The notes under the pieces: model-generated
What the model saw: only the letters and a program-made list of their open reading frames with translations
Database searches by the model: none
Told to the model about the DNA's origin: nothing
Assembly: GCA_036873135.1 (NCBI GenBank)
Contig: JAPTYO010000009.1
Location: forward strand, 36,348,756 to 36,412,755
DNA: 64,000 nucleotides
Reading direction: 5' to 3'
Origin: Clarkia xantiana subsp. parviflora
Taxonomy: Eukaryota > Streptophyta > Magnoliopsida > Myrtales > Onagraceae
Shown here: piece after piece, positions 43,947 to 54,888 of the stretch
Layout of the letters: the number at the start of each line of letters is the position of its first letter
Position numbering within the stretch: the stretch's first letter is position 1
Program-made: the position numbers and the translations under genes

Positions 43947-44810
43947 CGTACTTATCTTTGTGAGTGTATGTGGTTGTGCGGCATAGTTGTTGTTTCGCCC
44001 AGCGGATGTGCCCTGATTTTGCTATCCAGTTTCTATTTTGTAAATGCCTTCCTCTTGTGTTTCTTGCATTAGCTATCTCTCTTATTAGGTGATCGAACTC
44101 AGCCGGTTGTTTACCTTTCTATTTTGTGGGATTGCCATATGTTTATCCTTAATGGTGTTCCTTGATTATTTTTGCATCGCCTTTACATGGTGTTGGGTAC
44201 TTTGTCTATCTAGTTCTTCTATATCAGATTGTTGAGGCGCCCGACTACGGGGGTCGGCTATAGGGTGTTAGAGTGTGGTCTTGATTGCCCATTAAATTTG
44301 TTAGGTGTCTCGGATATCCCTTATGGTGTCTGCATGCCTCTTGCTTTTTTGTGTGCCCCTTTTGATATATGTAGTCTTTTCCCTCTTGTCGTGGCCTCTT
44401 ATGCCAGGGATGTCGTAACTTGTGCATTGTTTCGGGCTATGGACACCTTAGCTCTTCCCTTGGCTTGTTTTATGTCTTTTCTGTTCTTTCTTCTTTGGAT
44501 TCAGTTTGTTTTAGCAATCTCATACTTAGGCGTATTTATAGCCTTGCTTCTTGACTTGGTTGAGTTGGCTCTTTGTGAGATGTCTACCTTAATCTTTTAT
44601 GGTAGGATGACCTATTACTTGGCTGTGAGGGCCTTTTGTGGTTGTTTGTATGGTTCCTTCTTCGCGTACTCCTTTCTTGTGCTTGCATCCATTTGCTTGA
44701 TGTCTCTTTAGCTTCCTCTTGTGCTGGATTTCCTATAATATCATCATGAACAAACTTGCGTGTTTCTCATGTCATGTATCCTTACTTTAAAAAGTAAAGT
44801 TTTTCAAGGT
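43947..44810 (+). other. C: 3' flank of the antisense gene with a hydrophobic frame (44229-44711)
   Basis: A 160-codon frame on the antisense-gene strand, Leu/Cys-rich with several possible membrane segments. Its last 60 codons resemble D's minus-strand frame ending at 10872 (LLLDLV, GRMTYYL, CGCLYGSF, LMSL). It may be 3' untranslated sequence. No family is recognised. Confidence 0.35.
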
Positions 44811-44814
44811 ACGT

Positions 44815-45455
44815 TGTTAGAGTCAAAAAGTATTTACGAGATAGGCTCTCGGAGGGAACATAATGTGTTCGCAAGATAGGCTCTCGGAAGGCGCTGAATA
44901 TATTCGCGGGATAGGCTCTCGGAAGGCACATAGTTAGATCGCGAGATAGGCTCTCGGAAGGCACATAATTAGTCCGCGAGATAGGCTCTCGGAAGGCACA
45001 TAATTAGTTCGCGAGATATGCTCTCGAAAGGCACAAAATTAGTTCGCGAGATAGGCTCTCGGAAGGCACATAATTAGTTCGCGAGATAGGCTCTCGGAAG
45101 GCACATAATTAGTTCGCGAGATAGGCTCTCGGAAGGCACATAATTAGTTCGCGAGATAGGCTCTCGGAGGGCATAGAGTTTTTCACGAGATGGGCTCTCG
45201 GAGGGCGTAGAGTTTTTCACGAGATAGGCTCTCGGAAGACGCAGAGTTTTTCACGAGATAGGCTCTCGGAGGGCACAGAATTTTTAACGAGATGGGCTCT
45301 CGGAGAGCACAGATTTTTTCACGAGATAGGCTCTCGGAGGGCACAAAATTAGTTCGCAAGATAGGCTCTCGGAAGGAACAGAATTAGTTCGCGAGATAGG
45401 CTCTCGGAAGGCACATAATTTTTCACGAGATAGGCTCTCGGAGGGCACAGAAAGT
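44815..45455. repeat. Tandem array of C, 35-bp unit
   Basis: About 18 units of TTCGCGAGATAGGCTCTCGG plus AAGGCACATAATTAG, each with the inverted repeat CGAGA..TCTCG. Homologous to D's array. Confidence 0.95.
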
Positions 45456-45747
45456 GTCATGCACTTGGTTGTCATATCTAAGTACGAATTTTGTGGAGAT
45501 ATCGCTATTTCATACTTAGGAAATATTTTGATAAACTTCTACTTAGTTGAAAGCATTCATGCCTCATATACATGAGGGGTGTCATGGGTTGTCCATGGCA
45601 TCCTTTAGGGAAACAAAAGATAGCCAAAGGATTGGAGAAACTTCATGAGTTTTCCGTCTCCAGGGCTGTTTCAGAAAATTAAGAACGGAAACATGTATTG
45701 AACTAAAAGTAAACCCAAGGATATGGTGTTTCATTTGTGTCGTTTCG

Positions 45748-48700
45748 TTAGACATAGAAATTCTTCAAGTGCGCCCCGCTGAAAGTGTTTGTGGAGATAT
45801 ATCCATCCCCGTCTTCCAGGCGGTATGCATTAGCGTATGGTACTGACGCTATTTTGTATGGTCCCTCCCACTTTGGAGATAACTTTCTGAGTTGATCGAA
45901 GTGTGAGAACTCGTTTTTTCTTAACACCAATTCTCCTACATGAAATTGTCTTTCTCTGACTTGTCGATTGTAGTACCCGGCAGATACCAGTCGCATTCGT
46001 GCTTGTGCTGCCTCTGAGTTCCATCTCTTGTCGTCTACTAGATCTAAATCTAAAAGTCGTGCCTTGTTGTTTTCATGCTCCTCGAAATATGTGGTTCTTA
46101 GTGATGACACTGCCATTTCTGCTGGTGCTACTGCCTCTGTCCCATATACTAGACTGAATGGTGTTTCTCCTATGGCTATTTTTTGTATTGTTCGCACTGC
46201 CCATAAGACATTTTCTAACTCATCTACCCAGCTTCCCTTGGTAGCATGAATTCTCTTCATCAAACCATCTAGTACTATCTTGTTTGCCGATTCAACCTGC
46301 CCGTTTTTTGGGGGTGCTTCACTGATGCAAAACGTTGCTCTATGTTTAACCTCTCACAATACCATTGCAGCCTCTTGCTCTTGAATTGCGTTCTGTTGTC
46401 ACTTATTATGAATTTTGGAACTTCGTATCTTTAGACGATGTGTGATTGAATGAAACTGATGATTTGTTCGTCTGTTGTCTTTCCCATCGTTTTTGCTTCT
46501 ATCCACTTGGTGAAGTAATCTATTGCCACTAGTATGCAAGTTTTTTGCCCTTTTGTTCTTGGTAGGGGGGCTATCAGGTCAATCTCCCATTGTGCGAATG
46601 GCCATGCTCCCGATATTGAACTTAACTCTGCTGCTAGGGATGTTATATTCCTAGAGTATCTTTGGCAATGTTCACATTTTTTCACCATGTCCGTTGCTTC
46701 CTTGTTCATTGTTGGCCAATAGATTGTAGACCTTTCGAACTGTTGATCTTGCCCCTTCATGACATCCGGCGTCGCCCTCATGTAGCTCTGCCAAATATTC
46801 TTTCAGTCTCTGGATATGTTATGCATTTGAGGAATGGTGTAGAGTATCTCTTCTTGTAGAGCTAATTGCCCATCATTGCGTAATTCCTGGCCATCCTCTC
46901 AATCTTCACTGCCTCCACCTTGTCCTCTGGTAGCTTTCCCTCGGTAATATATTGACGCATTGGGGTCATCCATGCCTCACCTCCATCTATTGTCAGGGCT
47001 TCCATCATCTCTATCACAGATCGTGTTCTTTGTTCTACAAAATGGACTTCTTTGCCTGCTTCCGAGCCCAAGGTTAGCTTGCTCAGGGCATCTGCTTCCT
47101 GGTTTTATTCTCTTGGGACTGATTCAATGTCGAAGCTTTGATAACTTGTTATCAAGTCTATGGACTGTTGTATATATTTTTGCATATACTCAGACTTTGC
47201 AGTGTAATTCCCCTTTACTTGGTTGACGACCATCTGGGAGTCACATTTGACCCTTAAGTGTTTTACTCCTACTTCTTTGACTATTCTCAAGCTTGTTATC
47301 AAAGCCTCATATTCTTTGGCATAACGGAGTGGCATGCCCTTATCTGGCGGGTATAATAGGAGGCCTGCGCCTGACCCTCCTACATTGGATGATCCATCAG
47401 TATGCATCTCTCATATGTCCTCTGAATGTGTCTCCTTACTAGTGCTTGTTTCAGATATGTTGTTATTTCCCTTAAGTCCCCCTCGGGGCTGATTCCGAAG
47501 AACTCTACGATAAAATCTGCTAGGGCTTGCCCTTTGATGGCCGTTCTTGGGGCAAAATGAATGCAGAACTCACTTAGCTCAATCGCACATTTGGTCAGGC
47601 GTGTCTGGTTTTTGCAAAAGGTGTTTCAGAGGCTGATTTGTAAGCACTGTTATCTCATGGCCAGGGAAATATGGTCTCAACTTTCTTGCTGATATGATCA
47701 GTGTGTAGAGGTACTTTTCAATTGCCAGGTAGTTGATCTTGTACTTTGCCAATGTTTTGCTTACGAAATACACTGGAAATTGTGCATTGTCTCCCTCATT
47801 CACTAGTAATGAACTTACCGCGACATTACTCACGGAGATGTAAAGGAAAATAGGCTCTCTTGGGGTTGGCTTTGCTAGATGGGGATGGGTCTTTAGGTGT
47901 TGTTTCAGTTGTAGGAAGGCTTCCTCAAACCTTGATATCCATTCAAACTTCTTGTTTGCTCATAGCACCTCAAAGAAAGGTAGCGCCTTTTCTCCTATTT
48001 TGGACAAGAACCTGTTGAGAGCTGCCAACCTTCCGTTTAATCGCTGAACCTCTTTGTGCTTCGTAGGGGAGTGCATTTCTTCAATTGCTTGTAGTTTTTC
48101 AGGATTCACTTCTATTCCTCGTTGACTTACCATGAAACCGAATAATTTCCCTGACTGTACTCCAAACGCGCAATTTTTCGGGTTCAGATGGACTTGATGC
48201 TGGCGCATCCTTTGGAAGGTCATTTGAAGGTTCTCGACGTGGTCACTCTTGTTTTTGGACTTGACAATCATGTCGTCCACATATGCTTCCATTGTCTTTC
48301 CTATCATGTCCCCAAAGATTTTATTGACCATGCGCTGATATGTTGCCCCCGCGTTTATGAGCCCGAATGACATTACAGTGTAGTGATATATTTCACTGTT
48401 CGCATAAAATGCCGTGTGGGAGGCGCCTTCAGCGGACATTTTAATTTGATTGTACCCTTATGCATCCATGAAGGTCATTAATTCGTGACCTGACGTTGCA
48501 TCCACTAGTTGATCTATCATTGGGAGTGGGTATGAATCTTTAGGGCATGCTTTGTTGAGGTCGCGATAGTCGATGCACATTCTCCAACTTCCTCCCGACT
48601 TTTTTAGTAACACTGGGTTTGCAACCCATGTTTGAAACCTGATCTCCTTGATGAAATATGCTTTTAGTAACTTGTCCACCTCTTCTTGGATAGCTATCTT

Positions 48701-49624
48701 TTTGCTACCCCCCATTGGCCTTATTTTCTGTGTTATTGGACGTGTTGCCAGGTCTATGTTGAGCTTGTGTGAAATTACATCATCGGATATCCCAGGCATA
48801 TCACTTGGTGACCAAGCGAACAGATCTTTATATTCCCTTAGCAATTCTACTATTTGTGCTTCTTCTTCTTCAGCCAAGGCTGTTCCGATTTTCACTTTTC
48901 TTTCAGGTTCCTCTATCAGTATCTCCTTAAGTTCCTCCATGGGTGCAAGTCTTCCGTGATCCTCCTTTGGATCCTCATCTATCGATAGGACCTCTTTTTT
49001 TGTTTTCGTTTTCTTGCTGAGTGCAATCCTTTCACATTTTCTTGCCACCTTCTGATTTACTTTTACTTCCCCTATTCCTTCACTTGTGGGGAACTTCATT
49101 TTCTGATGAGGTGTTGATGGTACTATGCCCAATTTGTTAATTGTGGTGGTACCTAGAACTCCATTGTACTCATCCATTCCTTCGATAACAAGGAAAGGAA
49201 CATCGATCTTCAACTGCCTTTGGCCTGTGCCTAATGTCACGGGTAGTGTGATTGCCCCCAGTGGGTAGGTTGGCTCTCTTAAGAATCCTATAAGGGGGGA
49301 GTGCACTTGTTTTATGCTACTTGGTCTCACGCCTAATATGTCAATCACTTTCTTGCTGAGGATGCTTGGCGAGCTTCCACCATTTACTAGGATTCTACCT
49401 ATGTCCATGTCAGTTATTTTCATCGTTATGACTAAGGTGTCGTTGTTCTTTGGTAACACGTGCTCCATGCCCTTCTTTAAGAACTGTATTGTATATTCTC
49501 TTTTCTCTTTTTTATTCTTTTCCTCGATTGTGCTATCTCCTCCTTGTGTCATATATGCCTCTCATGCATTTGCTGATTCAACACCTGTTCCAAAGCCTCC
49601 ATGAATAACGTATATGCTTGCCAT
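45748..49624 (-). pseudogene. Gag-less gypsy pol of C, broken
   Basis: The ATG at 49624 lies 34 bp after the primer binding site and opens into IYVIHGGFG, as in D. Protease has ILVNGGSS (Asp to Asn at the catalytic site, about 49395). RT (RMCIDYRDLNKAC, YVDDMIVKSK) spans 48620-47960 with a frameshift near 48458. The degenerate RNase H is at 47833-47480. The second RNase H (MHTDGSS) is at 47407-47105. Integrase runs from about 46800 to 46260, with its C-terminal part in the frame ending at 45748 (GAHLKNFYV). Stops occur near 49562, 48458, 47960, 47579, 47105 and 46435. Confidence 0.92.
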
Positions 49625-49657
49625 CAGAATCGTGATAGGTAGGCTTTTTGTTCAAAA

Positions 49658-49673
49658 CCCACGGACGGCGCCA
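49658..49673 (-). other. Primer binding site of C
   Basis: TGGCGCCGTCCGTGGG on the minus strand, two bases from the 5' LTR. Confidence 0.88.
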
Positions 49674-49675
49674 GG

Positions 49676-50451
49676 TGTTAAGACGTGTTCTTCAGATTGG
49701 TGAGTTTCTGATCCAAGTGACACCTCTTTTGGGTATTTCACTCTTTTCCTTGATCCGCTTAGCTTGATTCTCTGATCCTTAGCTCCACTCCTTGTAGACC
49801 TGCATAAGGGGCAGTACTGAGCACGGATAGGGGGGGTAGTGCTCAGTGAACCCTCTCTGATGCCTAAATGAGTTCGGATTCTAGAGAGAGAAAATACTAG
49901 AGAGAGGACACGGCTAAGCATGCAAAGATGTAAACTTGTCCCAATGAATAGAACTTGCGAAGTATATATAGGCTACGTGGGGATTAAGGTGGCTTAATGA
50001 CGCCGTTAATCCCTAAACGTACTTTATTAACATATAACAGCAAGATTAAAACCTTTAAAGACACAGAGAGGTGGGTGAAAAAGTCTAAGTATGAGTCGGG
50101 TGAAATAGATGTCAGGATCCTCGGGGTCGAACGGAGAATTCGACCTCTAAGGCCAAGGGTCGGGTCAGTTTGCTCGACCTCTCTTGGGAGGGGTGGGTGA
50201 ACTGACCCAATCACTCCTAGGGGAGATCGGGTGAGGCCACCCGATCCCCCCTAGGGGAGATAGGGCTAGTTAGCCCGATCTCACCTAGGCGAGACCAACG
50301 GACCGGTCCGGACAAGTATTTTGCCTCGTCCAGGCCGTTCGCGTTGCGAGCGAAGTGTCCGGGTCCAAGTTTTGATTTACAATCGTAAGCGGGGCGACCG
50401 AAATAAGAAAATATGAAGGGAGACGGTTTCAAATTGGGCGTATATCCATCA
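49676..50451 (-). repeat. 5' LTR of C
   Basis: 776 bp, partner of 41120-41894. A TATATATA box lies near 49965-49972 and a palindrome at 50225-50246. Followed by CCGTG. Confidence 0.96.
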
Positions 50452-51040
50452 CCGTGGGCCTAGTAGCACGTTTCCAATCAGATCCTGGCTATCAACATTT
50501 AAAGGTTGTAAAACGAATTATTCGCTATCTGAAAGGTACTGCCGACTACGCATTGTGCTGTGAGGGCGGGAAGCTAGAATTAACCAGTTATAGTGACGCC
50601 GACCATGGTGGCGATCCGGATGATCGTAAGTCCACCACAGGAGGAGTGTTTCTCCTTGCTTATGCCGCCATTTCATGGACGAGCAAGAAGGAAACATGTG
50701 TCGCGCTGTCCACGATGGAATCAGAATTTGTAGCCCTCTCCAAGAAAGCACAGGAAGCGGTCTGGCTGAAAAGTCTTCTTACAGTGCTCCTTGATGGTGA
50801 CGTCGGGGGTAAACCTGTGAAGGTGTTCTCTGACAGTCAGGCAGCCATTGCGGCAGTAAAGAATCCGTAGTACCATAGTAGGACCAAACACATTGATGTG
50901 AAATATTTTTATGCTAAATCTATGGTAGAAGACAATATAATCACTATAGAATACTTGTCCACTGATAACATGATTGCGGCCCATTGACCAAACCACTACG
51001 CAGAGAGATATTCGAAAACCATGTAAAACTGCTTGGATTG
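50452..51040 (+). pseudogene. Ty1-copia RNase H of H, after the C insertion
   Basis: Continues the H pol frame in phase across C. From GLVARFQSD it reads IIRYLKGTADYAL, SYSDADHGGDPDDRKSTTGG (RNase H Asp), TMESEFVALS (Glu) and VFSDSQAAI (Asp) to a stop near 50870, then a degraded RTKHIDVKYF tail. This is the best preserved part of H. Confidence 0.92.
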
Positions 51041-52185
51041 CGTAGGGTTTGAAAATGAAATGTATCTGTTATAACATTTAGATAATTGAAAGTTACATTT
51101 TTTAAACGAAAATTGCAATTGAGTTTATGATCTATCGACGTCTTAAAGTTTGAATACATCAAATTTTTTATCTATAAACTAAGTCGTAGGAGGACGCAAT
51201 CCTCTGCCAAAACTATGACGAATTTGGGCCTTACCTCGTCATACAGGTACGGTCGTATTGCGGTGAAGGGAGGCCTCTACTAAGCAAGGCTGGCTAAGAA
51301 TCAGGTGGATAAACCTAATTACGCAGAATGATCATCTAGTGTCGAAGTAACTCGACATGATCTTCCTTTTGTAGATCGTCGTGATAAACTTTGTTCGTCA
51401 TTAATCCACATTCTGAGCTAGATGAAAATCTGCAATAGCATGATTTGACAGGTCTCATTCCTTTGAACTTAAACGTTCAGGTATGCTATAGACCCGTGCT
51501 TCATACTACGCATGCCACGTCCGACCACGGGGTCACAACTCGATTGTGCTAGGAAAGAATCCTCGTGATTCTGGCGGGCGCAAAATTCTTCACCTCGAGC
51601 GTGTAATTGATCTTGTGAGCCTTAAGAAGAGGCAGCCAAAGTATCCTCACGGACTCAGAACTCATATCTAAGGTCAGGCTTAATGTTCGCTTTCCGGCGT
51701 ATGAGCGTAGTGCTGAACAAAAAGGCCCAGTGACCACGTGTTTAGAAACCGGTTGGGTTTTACTAAGGATATGAGCGATGGGGATGGTCAAGTTTACCTG
51801 TAATTCATCGACTCTTGTATTAACTAAGGTGGCCACCAACTGGATATTAGTTAAAGGTTGTGAATACTTGTACGGATGCCTTGGAGAAGTGTTCCTATGA
51901 GGAAACTAGGCAAAATGAGAATTATCAGTTGACCTAGGATACAACGCGACCCTATATAAATATTGTTTATAACATGTTGATTGGAGAAAAGGGAATCAAC
52001 GTTCCGCGGGGGCTACAACACTCCTAACAGATGAGTAGTACGATGCCCGTCGTGTCCGCCGGTCACACGGAAAACCACGTATGAACTATTCGGAAGCAAA
52101 GGACAAGATCAAAGGAGTGAAATGTTGATGCAGATTTGGACGACAATACATTAACAGACACCCTCCCATTCCGGCGAGTGGGAGC
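51041..52185 (+). other. H 3' noncoding region and polypurine tract
   Basis: Collinear with G 1740-2261 from about 51650. The part before that (50790-51650) is missing in G. It ends with GGCGAGTGGGAGC, the probable polypurine tract, before the LTR. No gene is seen. Confidence 0.7.
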
Positions 52186-52782
52186 TGTAAGCATATGGTG
52201 ATGGGCGCCGTAAATGGAAGCCCATTATATGTATATGTTACCTACGTTAATTGGGTACATGTCACTTTAGGACATTGGGCCAGACCCAAATCCCAAATGA
52301 CACGAGAGGCCCAAAATTGGGTCTCCCTATACTAGCATTGCCGGCCGAATTATAGGTGGGGGTAAAGTGGACTTTTGTCCACTTTACACCTCCTGTATAT
52401 ATGGGGAGTTAGGGGTTTTATTAGGGTTAATCACAATCCATTTAAGTGGTGTTTTGAGAGAAAACCCTTCCCCAGAGACACCATATTCGGTCGAACCAAG
52501 CATCCACCAAGGGTGTGCCAATTTTCCTTCGAGCAAACACTCCGGAGATCTGTCCCTTGCCAAGAATGGATCAGAGGCTTTTCTGTGAAGAATATACCAC
52601 GTAGGGCTTCCTTCACAAAAACCCTTACAGGTGCCGACCGGAGGACCGTGAACTCCCTCCTGCAAAGATCATGGGACTACGGACTGCTGTAGAGGTATTT
52701 GCGAATCTTCTGCTGCGTAATTTTGATTACTTGCATGTACTATGGTTTTAGTTTCCGTAGTGATTACTCCCAGTAATCTAAA
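52186..52782 (+). repeat. 3' LTR of copia H
   Basis: 597 bp, partner of 15885-16484. The terminal CTAACA is reduced to CTAAA. Followed by the duplication CCAAG (52783-52787). Confidence 0.95.
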
Positions 52783-53046
52783 CCAAGTTCTTCTCATTTG
52801 GGACTTGATGATTTATTACATATTTGAGTTCTGCCTTCTCTCTAGCTTCTCTCTCTAGAATACTGTTCTAATTTAAGTTTCGGAGAGGGTTTTCCAGTTC
52901 CACCCCCGGCTTACCCCTCGTGCAGGTCGTCAAGGAAACGGATTACGGAAAAAGAAAGGGAGAATGGATCAGGAGAAGGAAGAATTTCACCTGTGGGACG
53001 AGCATTCGGGTCGACATCCAACCGCCCCGACATACACGTCCTAACA
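52783..53046 (+). repeat. E 3' LTR, piece 3 (end)
   Basis: Matches the last third of the family LTR (CTGCCTTCTCTCTAG region, the TCGGAGAGGG box, CACGTCCTAACA end). Confidence 0.88.
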
Positions 53047-53147
53047 CTTATATAGTCCATTGTCAAGTATTTGAATTTTTAACTTAATCTCAAACAATCA
53101 TAACAATAAATATCGAACCCCGCGTAATGTGCGGGGCAAATACCTAG
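53047..53147 (+). mobile_element. Helitron 3' terminus hosting E
   Basis: A hairpin with a 6-bp stem CCCCGC (53118-53123) and GCGGGG (53131-53136) and a 7-base loop is followed 7 bases later by CTAG (53144-53147) and then T. That is the classic plant Helitron 3' end (hairpin, CTRR, insertion before T). Only the last 101 bp are here, because E's LTR abuts on the left. The 5' TC end and any helicase would be beyond E's other end. Confidence 0.65.
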
Positions 53148-54132
53148 TATATTATAAATATGATTTAGAAATTGAGATACATTACCTTAGTATAAGTGTG
53201 GTGGTGGAAGTTATATTTTCGGCTGGGAGGTGAGCTTGAGAAGATGTATTTGTAAAATGGTGTCGATAGAGCAAAGTAACGAATTATATCACAGAACTGC
53301 ATCTATAGGGAGTCACCGCGCTGTTCAGATTTTAAATCGTGTATGACAACACGGTGTTGTCAGACGCATTAACTAACTATCAATTTTTTTTTTACTCTTA
53401 GTCCATCGTGTTGGGAACAGTGTGGTTGGGTATTTTGGTGAACAAAACTCACCATTGGTTGTATGTGTATTTGAGTATCAAAAAGTTGTTATTTGGCTAA
53501 AAGTTCCAAATAAACATCAAATTTCAGTGGGGTAAATGACAAATCTTCTTCAGATTGTTGTTAACAGAACCGGACCGGCGCTCCAACCGGGTTCGAACCG
53601 GATTCGGTGCCTCTAACGGTGTGGTTCGAACAAAAACGAAGGATGTAAGCGAACCTGGTTCGAAAGCTTTATTTTCGTCGAACCGGCCGGTTCTGATCGG
53701 ACTCGGAAATCCACCGGTTCAGCGTCATGAAGAGACAAAAAAAAGAAAGAAAATCTAAGATGAAACTGTTAAAGCTTTTCTCAAACCTAGAATCTCAAGT
53801 CCACATGATCACTGATACAAGGAGGGAAGTAACGGAGCAGAGGGAACGCCGAGATGGCCATGATATACACCAAGACTGCATCTTCTGCTGATACATGTCG
53901 AACGCCGCCGAGTCCTCACCGATCAACAATGGTGGAGTCCTATAGAAGGGCGAGGGCGAGAGAGAGATAGAGAATTTGTTAGAGAGAGAAAACTGGTTAG
54001 AGCAAGTAAAAGAGCGAGGGAGGTAAGATGAATGGGGCTGCAGAGGATGGAGATTAAGGAGGGGGAATGGTGAATTATGCGGATAGCGACATAGGAAGAA
54101 AATGGTGGAAGGGGAAGGAGAGTGGTGGAGTG
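53148..54132. other. Unassigned DNA between the nest and F
   Basis: No transposon ends and no convincing gene. It contains a 19-base near-perfect palindrome (53344-53362), a GGTTCGG/ACCGAACC-type tract (53565-53725), an A-rich run (53737-53755) and a GA/CT-rich stretch (53940-54120). That stretch reads on the minus strand like a pyrimidine-rich leader followed by a short frame ending at 53795. The frame is not recognised and could be a gene remnant. Confidence 0.5.
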
Positions 54133-54852
54133 TGATGGGTCCGACTATAGCCGTCAGGCCCTTTAACGGCGAGGAAACGGCAAACAGGCCCACTAGGCCC
54201 AGAGTTAAGGTCAAGATGACTTCGGAGAAGGGTCCCGATGAAGGGAGTCCCGACGAGATAAGGTCCCGACAGAGTCGGTCCCGACAGTTGAGCTAGAAGC
54301 TCCCGATGAGAAGCCTTTAAGTAGGCCCCGATGATGAATCCCTGAGAATTATAGGCCCTGTCACGATGACGAGGGGCCCCGAGCGGTGACACAACGAGAT
54401 AACTCTGGAGTCCCCGACGGGAGTCGGGACTCGGTATCAGAGGATAAAGCCAAGATATGCGGGGCGTGGCTAAGATACGCGGAACGTGGTTAAGATACAC
54501 GGAGCGTGGCTGAGATACGCGGGGCATGGCTAAGATACGCGAGATCATGGTCTAGATAGACGGGATCACCTCCGAGATATACGAGATACGGGCTAACCAC
54601 CCCTAACGGTTCGCCAGGTACCTGAGGCATCTCTCTGCCTATAAAAGGGCAGGAGATCACCTCAGAAAGAGTTACTGTGAGTTCAATATACTTTTGATAT
54701 CTGTTACTTGCCAGTCATACGAGAGACTCATTTAAGCATCGGAGAGGGATTCTGGGTCACCGCCCGGTCTATCCCCTCTTGCAGGGTTACGTGGAGCAAA
54801 GGAGCTAGGATTGCCGTCAGGATCCGTGCCGGAGTTCCACCGTGATCCAACA
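54133..54852 (+). repeat. 5' LTR of F
   Basis: 720 bp, TGATGGG...CAACA, aligned with A and B LTRs. Five subrepeats of 20-21 bp lie at about 54448-54548. Confidence 0.94.
54640..54646 (+). promoter_or_regulatory. LTR TATA box of F
   Basis: TATAAAAGGG, the same position as in A and B. Confidence 0.7.
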
Positions 54853-54853
54853 T

Positions 54854-54869
54854 TGGCGCCGTCTGTGGG
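54854..54869 (+). other. Primer binding site of F
   Basis: TGGCGCCGTCTGTGGG, one base after the LTR. Confidence 0.88.
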
Positions 54870-54888
54870 AACCAAACAAAAAGCTGAT

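Larger units (their letters stand above)
41120..50451 (-). mobile_element. Ty3-gypsy (Tat-type) retrotransposon C, family 2, complete
   Basis: 9,332 bp, flanked by CCGTG (41115-41119 and 50452-50456). On the minus strand the order is 5' LTR (49676-50451), primer binding site, pol without gag (49624-45748), a 35-bp tandem array, an antisense gene (plus strand), polypurine tract (about 41895-41908) and 3' LTR (41120-41894). Pol has several stops. Confidence 0.96.
15885..52782 (+). mobile_element. Ty1-copia retrotransposon H, split by A, B and C
   Basis: It has a 600-bp 5' LTR, an initiator-Met-type primer binding site, a gag remnant, unidentified sequence, RT and RNase H remnants, a 3' noncoding stretch, a purine-rich tract and a 597-bp 3' LTR. 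CCAAG flanks both ends (15880-15884 and 52783-52787). Removing A, B and C leaves about 8.4 kb. A is in gag, B in the unidentified middle, and C at the RT/RNase H connection. H belongs to the same family as G. The two LTRs differ at roughly 13 positions in the first 230 bases by eye, more than the pairs of A or B. Confidence 0.93.
2860..53046 (+). mobile_element. Ty3-gypsy retrotransposon E (family 2), 3' part, split by D and H
   Basis: Only the 3' end is visible. The internal part (2860-4599) is collinear with the end of element D (about 13380-14985). It ends in a purine-rich tract (GACTCGGGGG) directly before a TGATGG LTR start at 4600. The LTR is cut by D (TSD CTTAC/CTTAA) and by H (TSD CCAAG) and finishes at 53046 with the family's CACGTC..TAACA end. 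Removing the insertions restores one continuous LTR. E is therefore older than D, G and H. Its pol and 5' LTR should lie left of the window, beyond G. Confidence 0.85.

Noticed and set aside
44229..44711. Membrane protein gene
   Set aside because: Hydrophobic runs arise easily from T-rich DNA. Kept only as an uncertain feature because D has a similar end.
53795..54214. 139-codon minus-strand frame as a host gene
   Set aside because: It runs out of F's LTR, the ATG-led frame inside is short or broken, and I recognise no family. Noted only as a possible remnant.
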